Origin: Lolium rigidum
Taxonomy: Eukaryota > Streptophyta > Magnoliopsida > Poales > Poaceae
NCBI RefSeq assembly: GCF_022539505.1
Contig: NC_061513.1
Span: 350,095,696 to 350,159,695 of the forward strand
DNA length: 64,000 nucleotides
Direction of reading: 5' to 3'
The translations under genes and the position numbers were made by a program. Under the pieces are notes generated by a model. The model saw nothing but the letters and a program-made list of their open reading frames with translations. It was not told the DNA's origin and did no database searches. Positions 57,809 through 64,000 of this stretch are shown here, piece after piece. Position 1 is the first letter of the stretch. Each line of letters opens with the position of its first letter.

Positions 57809-58685
57809 TCAAGTGTTATCAAGAGATGAAGCATCAACATTATTACCTTGGGCTTTATGCCTACCCTTCTTACTATTTTTCTTACTCTTTGGTTTAGGGA
57901 ATACATGGCCGCCTCCCGGTGTAGAGGTGAATTTTAGGGTGCCTTTTCCCACATCTATGATTGCTCCCAATAGTTTCAACAGGGATCTTCCAAGTGTGAT
58001 TTGTCCTGTTCCTACACATTCAATAACAAGATAATCAGTGGATACCGTTCTTCCAAGAATGGTTGTGAACACACCCTCGGCTATTCCCTTAGGAATTATA
58101 ACAGAGTTATCAGTAAGAGTTATTCCTTCTCCACCTTCAGTAAGTCCCCAGAGTGTCAAAGATTCATAAATACTCTTAGGCATAAGGCAAAATTCAGACA
58201 TAATATCACAATGAGCATAAAAAGTTTCACCACCAATAGCAATTTTAACGGTAGGGTCCCACATTGAAGGTTCAGAGTTTACTAAAACATGATCAAGACG
58301 CTCACGCATCTGACCATACCTTTCTTTAAAGCAAGATGTATTTGTTTCAAGAGTGTTTAATCTATTATAAATACTAATAAGAGATGAATCAAAATTATTA
58401 GCTGAACTATGTGATGCAACCAATTTCTTTATGGCATTAAAAGCTCGATCCCCATCGCAATGAAGGAAATCTCCTCCCACTACAGCATCCAAGGCATATC
58501 TATAACGAATCATAAGCCCAAAATAAAAGTTGCTAAGGAGCAAACTTAGAGTCATTTGAGGTTCAGCTTTACGATAAGAATCAAAAAATTCTAGACCAAG
58601 CATCTTTAAAACTCTCCTCATCCCCTTGTTTAAAAGTAAAGATTAATTCATGAGGTGGAGAAGTAACAGGTTCAGAGCTAGACAT
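57809..58685 (-). pseudogene. Gag/protease-like ORF of element E
   Basis: The minus-strand start at 58685 (MSSSEPVTSPPHE) runs into a stop at about 58587, where a T run (minus strand) adds one base after AWSRIF. The downstream frame, open to 57809, covers the gag-like part (LLLSNFYFGLMIRYRYALDA, VVGGDFLHCDGDRAFNAIKK) and a protease-like C-terminal domain (SIYESLTLWGLTEGGEGITL, LGRSLLKLLGAIIDVGKGTL) with a Lys-rich tail. Gag of this type fits the Athila lineage. There is no CCHC zinc knuckle, reverse transcriptase or integrase. Apart from the single frameshift it is well preserved. Confidence 0.68.
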
Positions 58686-58930
58686 GATAACAAAATAAAC
58701 TAAATGCAAGTAGCTAAATTTTTTGTGCTTTTGATATAGGAAGTAAACAAGACAGTAAATAAGGTAATGCAAGTAACTAATTTTTGTGTGTTTTTAATAT
58801 GAAGAACGCAAACAAGATAGTAAATAAAATAAAGTAAAGCAAGACAAAAACAAAGTAAAGAGATTGGAAGTGGGAGACTCCCCTTGCAGCGTGTCTTGAT
58901 CTCCCCGGCAACGGCGCCAGAAATTTAGCA

Positions 58931-60529
58931 TGATACGCGTAAAGCACACGTCCGTTGGGAACCCCAAGTGGAAGGTATGATGCGTATAGAAGCAAGTTTC
59001 CCTCAGTAAGAAACCAAGGTTTATCGAACCAGTAGGAGCCAAGAAGCACGTTGAAGATTGATGGCGGCGAAGTGTAGTGCGGCGCAACACCAGGGATTCC
59101 GGCGCCAACGTGGAACCTGCACAACACAATCAAAGTACTTTGCCCCAACGTAACAGTGAGGTTGTCAATCTCACCGGCTTGCTGTAACAAAGGATTAGAT
59201 GTATAGTATGGAAGATGATGTTTGTTTGTGAAGAAAAGTAAAGAACAAGTATTGCAGTAGATTGTATTTCAGATGTAAAGAATGGACCGGGGTCCACAGT
59301 TCACTAGTGGTGTCTCTCCCATAAGATAAATAGCATGTTGGGTGAACAAATTACAGTTGGGCAATTGACAAATAAAGAAGGCATAACAATGCACATACAT
59401 ATATCATGATGAGTACTATGAGATTTAATCAGGGCATTACGACATAGTACATAGACCGCTATCCAGCATGCATCTATGCCTAAATAGTCCACTTTCAGGT
59501 TATCATCCGAACCCCTTCCGGTATTAAGTTGCAAGCAACAGACAATTGCATTAAGTATGGTGCGTAATGTAATCAACACAAATATCCTTAGACAAAGCAT
59601 TGATGTTTTATCCCTAGTGGCAACAAGCACATCCACAACCTTAGAACTTTCCGTCACTCGTCCCAGATTCAATGGAGGCATGAACCCACTATCGAGCATA
59701 AATACTCCCTCTTGGAGTTACAAGTATCAACTTGGCCGAGCCTCTACTAGCAACGGAGAGCATGCAAGAACATAAACAACATATATGATAGATTGATAAT
59801 CAACTTGACATAGTATTCAATATTCATCGGATCCCAACAAACACAACATGTAGCATTACAAATAGATGATCTTGATCATGATAGGCAGCTCACAAGATCT
59901 AACATGATAGCACAATGAGGAGAAGACAACCATCTAGCTACTGCTATGGACCCATAGTCCAGGGGTGAACTACTCACACATCGATCCGAGGCGATCATGG
60001 CGATGAAGAGCCCTCCGGGAGATGATTCCCCTCTCCGGCAGGGTGCCGGAGGCGATCTCCTGAATCCCCCGAGATGGGATTGGCGGCGGCGGCGTCTCTG
60101 GAAGGTTTTTCGTATCGTGGTTCTCGGTACAGAGGGTTTCGCGACGAAGGCTTTAAGTAGGCGGAAGGGCGGAGTCGGAGGAGTCACAGGGGCCCCACAC
60201 GCTAGGGCCACGCGGGCCCCCCTTAGGCCGTGCCGCCCTAGTGTGACGGCGCCCCGTGGCCCCACTTCGTTTCTCCCTCGGTCTTCTGGAAGCTTCGTGG
60301 AAAAATAAGCCCCTGGGCGTTGATTTCGTCCAATTCCGAGAATATTTCCTTACTAGGATTTACGAAACCAAAAAACAGCAGAAAACAACAATCGGCTCTT
60401 CGGCATCTCGTCAATAGGTTAGTGCCGGAAAATGCATAATAATGACATATAATGTGTATAAAACATGTGAGTATCATCATAAAAGTAGCATGGAACATAA
60501 GAAATTATAGATACGTTTGGGACGTATCA
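58931..60529 (-). repeat. 5' LTR of element E
   Basis: About 1,599 bp on the minus strand, from TGATACGTCCC (60529) to GCTTTACGCGTATCA (58931). It is followed inward by TGCTAAATTTC and the primer site. Confidence 0.88.
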
Positions 60530-61221
60530 TCGGACAAAAAGCTGGACGTGAAGCTGGACATGGAGCTGGCCATGAAGCTGGACAAGAAGACATCCCATGG
60601 AAGCGCGAGGGAGGAGAGGGAGGCATGCGCGAGGGGAGAAGACGAAGTCCAGGCCGCGCCAGGCCCGGTCTGACCGGCCGGCGCGCCCGGTCCCAGGCCC
60701 GGTTCAACCGGGAGCCTGACCGGCCCAGCCCGGCGCCGACCGGATCCTCTGTTGGTGCCAACCGTGCACTATACAGTATGCACGGAACCGTATCCCGGTC
60801 ACCACCCGGTGCCAGGCCCGGTTTCAACCGGCCTGACCCGGTCCTAGGCCCGGTCGACCGGCTCTTGAGCCGGCCGTATCCGAGTCTGTCTCGACCAGAT
60901 CCCGATTTGGGTCGGTATTTCTTGTATTTTCTCGAACCCTGGTCGTCCTGAACCCCTATATAACTGCCCAGGACGCCCCCAAATTAGGTTTAGACCACGT
61001 TTAAGATAAACCCTGGTCGGCGGCTACGTGCGCAAGTGTGTGGAGTTGCGAATATCTTGCAGGATTGAGAGTTGTTGCATTGGCAACAGGGAACAATCGA
61101 GAGATCTCGTTGTGTCATACAAGTTATCATCCACTTCATCATCAAGTTATCTCCGCTGTGTTCATCCAGTGCTCATCATCACCATCGTTGCTTACTGAGA
61201 AGATCGGGCCACCCCTTATCA
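60530..61221 (+). repeat. 5'-truncated LTR of gypsy element F
   Basis: This sequence precedes a primer-binding site and ends CCTTATCA at 61221. It contains GC-rich CCGGTC-type repeats (60650-60880), a TATA box (TATATAAC, 60957-60964) and presumably the transcription start. The left part is missing because element E abuts it at 60529. The first 55 bases hold a degenerate 12-bp repeat (GAAGCTGGACATG-like, about four copies). Confidence 0.65.
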
Positions 61222-61224
61222 TCT

Positions 61225-61236
61225 TGGTATCAGATT
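61225..61236 (+). promoter_or_regulatory. Primer-binding site of element F
   Basis: TGGTATCAGATT lies three bases after the LTR end and is close to TGGTATCAGAGC, complementary to the 3' end of initiator tRNA-Met. It differs from the tRNA-Asp site of elements A, B, D and E, so F is a different gypsy family. Confidence 0.75.
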
Positions 61237-62121
61237 TCAGTGTTTCCTCGGTAAGCCATCCACAATCCACCCCATAGTTGAGTTGAGTGTTGTTCCTATC
61301 CAGAAAAAGCCAAAAATATTAGGGTTAGGATTTGCCATAGTCTTAAATTGCACTAATTTCGATTTTTAGTTGCTTTTCGTAGTTGTTTTTGCGTATCTTT
61401 TTCTTCCATCTAGTATTGTTAGGGTTTGTGTTTCCGCTATCATCTAGTTTTCAGTTTATTTCTCCGAGTCCACAGAGCATACAGTGTGCTTGTTCCCAAC
61501 CATAGACACATCCTTTCGATATACATGACTAGGAACTTTTCCAAAAGAGACTAGTTTTACCGCTCGACAGGCTACTCGTTAGGTTTTCGGTGCTTTGCAA
61601 TTTCTGTTGGCCGTGTTACAAGGAGAAGAGTCGTGAAATCAAAAAAAAATTACTGTAGCTACAGTAACCGTGAGAAATAGAGAAAAAGAAAAAGTGATTA
61701 AAAAAAGAGTGAAAAAAAGAGTGAAGTGCTAGTAAGATCAAGTGAAGGCCTAGTTTACTTTTCTGCACATGTAGTTGAGCAATCTTGTGGCTGTTTCGTT
61801 GAGCTTTGCTAGTGTCTCTCGAGTGCATTGCAACCTTTCCATCCATATAGTTGCATTGCCACATTTATCGCCTTGTTTGAGTATCATTGGTTGTCTACGG
61901 TCAGCGCTAGAGCTTGTTATTGGTGCAAATAGGTAGCCCACCTACAGCCCCACATATACCCTTGATATTCGCTTCGCTACATCCGTGCACTAATCGTCAC
62001 TACAAGTGGTAAGCAATACTAATTCACTTTGGAGCGGTAAGATCTCCTTTTCTTATCAGTTTTGAGCGAGTTGTGAGAGTACCACCATATATATTTGTTT
62101 TAGTGCACTAACCTACTAACC
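61237..62121 (+). other. Untranslated leader of element F
   Basis: There are no long ORFs on the plus strand. The stretch includes an A/G-rich run at 61640-61740. It presumably carries packaging and translation-control signals, but none can be identified by eye. Confidence 0.5.
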
Positions 62122-64000
62122 ATGTCTTCTAGTGATGAGAAAATTATTAACCAGAAAAACAAGGATGCTGCTGATGTGATGACATGGAGGGAGTATGAGG
62201 CTCTTCGTAATGAGATGCGACGTGAATTCCGCATTCAGGACGAAGAACTAAAGAAGACCGTTGATGAGGTTTCTAAAAAGCTGGATACTACTAATGAGAC
62301 TGTCAATGCTATGCAAGATCAAATGACGGATATTCAGCGCAATATTCAAGCTTTAACACTCGTTGTCGATAATTTGACCCAATAACAACAACACCGTGAG
62401 AATGAAGATGTTGAGCTTCAAGATGAGGCACATGGTGTTGGTCGTGGTGTTGGCTGTGGTAACCGTGGTCGTGGTTTTGTTGAACTCGGACGCCATGGTC
62501 ATGGGTTTGAGGAAGAAGATGGATTGGGTAAGCCAAAGTTCTCGATACCTAAATTTGAAGGAGGAGCTGATGTTGAAGAATATCTCTCTTGGGAGATGAA
62601 GATTGAGAAGTTATGGCGCTTACATAATTACACTGAAGATAGGAAGATCAAGCTTGCTTCTTCCGAATTTGATGGCTATGCATTGCGTTGGTGGGATGGA
62701 CTTGTTCGTGCTCGTGAAGAAGATGGTGAGCTGCCTATTATCACATGGCGTGCTATGAAGGCGGCAATGCAAGCTCGTTTCGTGCCCACTAATTATTTGC
62801 GATCTATATATGATAAGTTGACCCTATTGCGACAAGGTGTGAAGACTGTTGATACTTATTTCATGGAGATGGAGATGCTTATGCAGCGTGGCCGTGTCCG
62901 TGAGTCACTTGAGATGACAATGCAGCGTTTTCTCAATGGTTTGAAGTATGATATCAAAGGAATTATTCGTCATTACAGTTACACCACTATGAATGAGTTG
63001 CTACATCATGCAAGAGAAGCTGAATCACAGTTGGCTGAAGAAGCACAAGTTAAAGGTCGTGCTACGGGAGCTGGGCGCTACACGCCTAGGGCGCCCCCAT
63101 CTACGGCGCCGGCGCCATCTTCGCGCTCCGCACCTTATTCTACTCCATCTAACAAGCCGATCTCCAATGTGTCCAACACAAAGAAGCCCGAACCTGCTGC
63201 AAGTACGAGTGGTTCTAGCATGTCTAATGCGTGCAACCGTGATATGAATTGTCATACATGTGGTGGCAAGGGTCACTTCAAGAGAGATTGTCCTAACCGC
63301 AAAGTCATGATTATCAATGAGGACAATGAGTATGAGACTGGAGATGATGTTGATCCATATGCTCCAGAAGATGATGACTATGACAGTGATGGTGTAGATG
63401 CTTATCCGTCTGAAGCTCGCCCTATTGTTGTGTCTCAGCGTGCTCTTAATGTGTTGCCAAGTGCATCTACTCAGCGCTGCAATTTGTTCCAAACAAAGGC
63501 TTTAGTTGGTCCTGACAAGGCTAGCAAGGTCATTATTGATGGCGGAAGTTGCCGCAATTTAGCAAGCAAGGATTTGTATACCAAGCTGAAGTTGAAGTAT
63601 CTACGACACCCGCATCCATACTATATTCAGTGGTTGAGCGACAATGGTGAGATGAAGGTAAACCACATGGTGCGTGTTGAGTTTGAGATTGGACCGTATA
63701 AGGATTCCATTGATTTTGATGTGGTTCCTATGACGGTGTGTCACCTACTATTGGGTCGGCCTTGGCTCTATGATCGTTCTGTGCAACATAATGGCCGAGC
63801 CAATACATATCACTTGGAGTTCAAGGGCAAGAAAATCAACTTGCAGCCTATGTCACCACATCAAATTGTCAATGAATCTCGTCAGAAAGTTGAAGTAAAC
63901 TTGGAGGATGCACCTCTAGATAGGCTAGAGAGTTGTAATACCGTGAGTGATATAACGAAAAGTGAGAGAGTGAATTCCTTAGTCTTATTAGCCACCAAAG
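62122..64000 (+). pseudogene. Gag and protease coding of Ty3/gypsy element F, one nonsense codon, runs off the window
   Basis: The frame opens MSSSDEKIINQKNKDAADVM and contains a coiled-coil-like segment (62200-62380). A TAA at 62383-62385 (codon 88) interrupts a Gln-rich run; the same frame then stays open to the window end, over 530 codons. It covers a retrotransposon gag domain (about 62660-62960; FDGYALRWWDGLVRA, FVPTNYLRSIYDKLTLLRQG), a CCHC zinc knuckle (CHTCGGKGHFKRDC, 63250-63291) and an aspartic protease-like region (VIIDGGSCRNLAS, with DGGS at 63538-63549 where DSG or DTG is usual; LLLGRPWLYDRSV). Reverse transcriptase and integrase would follow downstream. A single nonsense codon suggests a fairly recent copy or a consensus error. 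Confidence 0.85.

Larger units (their letters stand above)
53603..60529 (-). mobile_element. Element E: Athila-like retrotransposon with unmatched flanks
   Basis: The LTRs are 53603-55206 (3' copy) and 58931-60529 (5' copy), both about 1.6 kb. The tRNA-Asp primer site lies at 58919-58902 on the minus strand. The 3.72-kb interior encodes a gag/protease-like ORF. The flanking 5-mers differ (GTCAT left, TCGGA right), so there is no target duplication. The LTR 3' ends also differ: the left copy has the TGCGTGCAGTTAAC subtype (as B and C), the right copy the TACGCGTAAAGCAC subtype (as Z). Together these suggest recombination between two elements. Confidence 0.88.

Noticed and set aside
60536..60590. 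Short tandem repeat AAGCTGGAC-like at the left edge of element F
   Set aside because: Only about four degenerate 12-bp units; noted inside the LTR entry, too weak for its own feature.
60517..60951. 144-aa ORF in the GC-rich LTR of element F
   Set aside because: Built from CCGGTC-type repeats and lying upstream of the TATA box and primer site; not a credible protein.
1..64000. tRNA and rRNA genes
   Set aside because: No cloverleaf or rRNA-like segment was recognised by eye; the tRNA-like matches are retrotransposon primer sites only.

Overview
The window looks like repeat-dense nuclear DNA from a Triticeae grass (wheat, Aegilops, barley or rye type). The reasons are families recognised from memory: Athila-lineage gypsy LTRs that start TGATACGTCTC and resemble the Sabrina/WHAM group, Stowaway MITEs, a CACTA end, a Helitron and Harbinger-type elements. 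No database was searched, so all family names are tentative. There are few host genes: a peroxisomal enoyl-CoA isomerase-like gene (14726-15448), a large RS/acidic nuclear-type protein gene (27110-30234, minus), an unrecognised broken exon series between them (22825-27109, minus), and fragments of Myb/SANT, B3 and SDR genes.

Layout. 1-3490 is the end of a CACTA transposon carrying about 22 copies of a 136-bp tandem repeat; it appears to sit inside a retrotransposon (3491-13537, plus). That retrotransposon's 1.6-kb 3' LTR is split by a 7.2-kb insertion with TG..CA ends and TSD ACAGT, read as a solo LTR of a long-LTR family. The solo LTR is itself split by a 3.5-kb Helitron (5925-9410) that contains a Stowaway. 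The retrotransposon cuts a Myb/SANT gene just after its RTDKGF motif. 14.6-30.2 kb is the gene-bearing island, with two Harbinger-type TIR elements (one carrying a B3 ORF with one nonsense codon), a long-TIR element, a Stowaway and a TIC32-like SDR fragment.

30.8-60.5 kb is a nest. A decayed Myb/NAM-type transposon gene is split by element A (31395-37901, minus, TSD CCTAT) and again at 39843 by element B (plus). B is split by solo LTR C (43268-51452, minus, TSD ATGCC), and C is split by element D (43516-50093, plus, TSD ACCGG). B's 3' LTR is cut short at 53550. Element E (53603-60529, minus) follows and abuts a different gypsy element F, whose 5' LTR remnant, PBS, gag and protease coding run to the window end.

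A, B, D and E share LTR ends, a tRNA-Asp primer site and 3' internal sequence, but they carry one of two ORFs. A and D have an intact 245-248 aa ORF with no recognised domain. B and E have a gag plus protease-like ORF. None has reverse transcriptase or integrase in its 3.5-3.7 kb interior, so all would need enzymes from another element.

An unusual signal crosses all regions. Repeat copies differ repeatedly at CAG/CTG sites (CAG against CGA, CGAG or CGG; CTG against CTCG or CCG), including between the two LTRs of one element. This is the wrong direction for methyl-C decay and is more likely a read or consensus artefact. It appears to create at least two of the frame breaks seen here.
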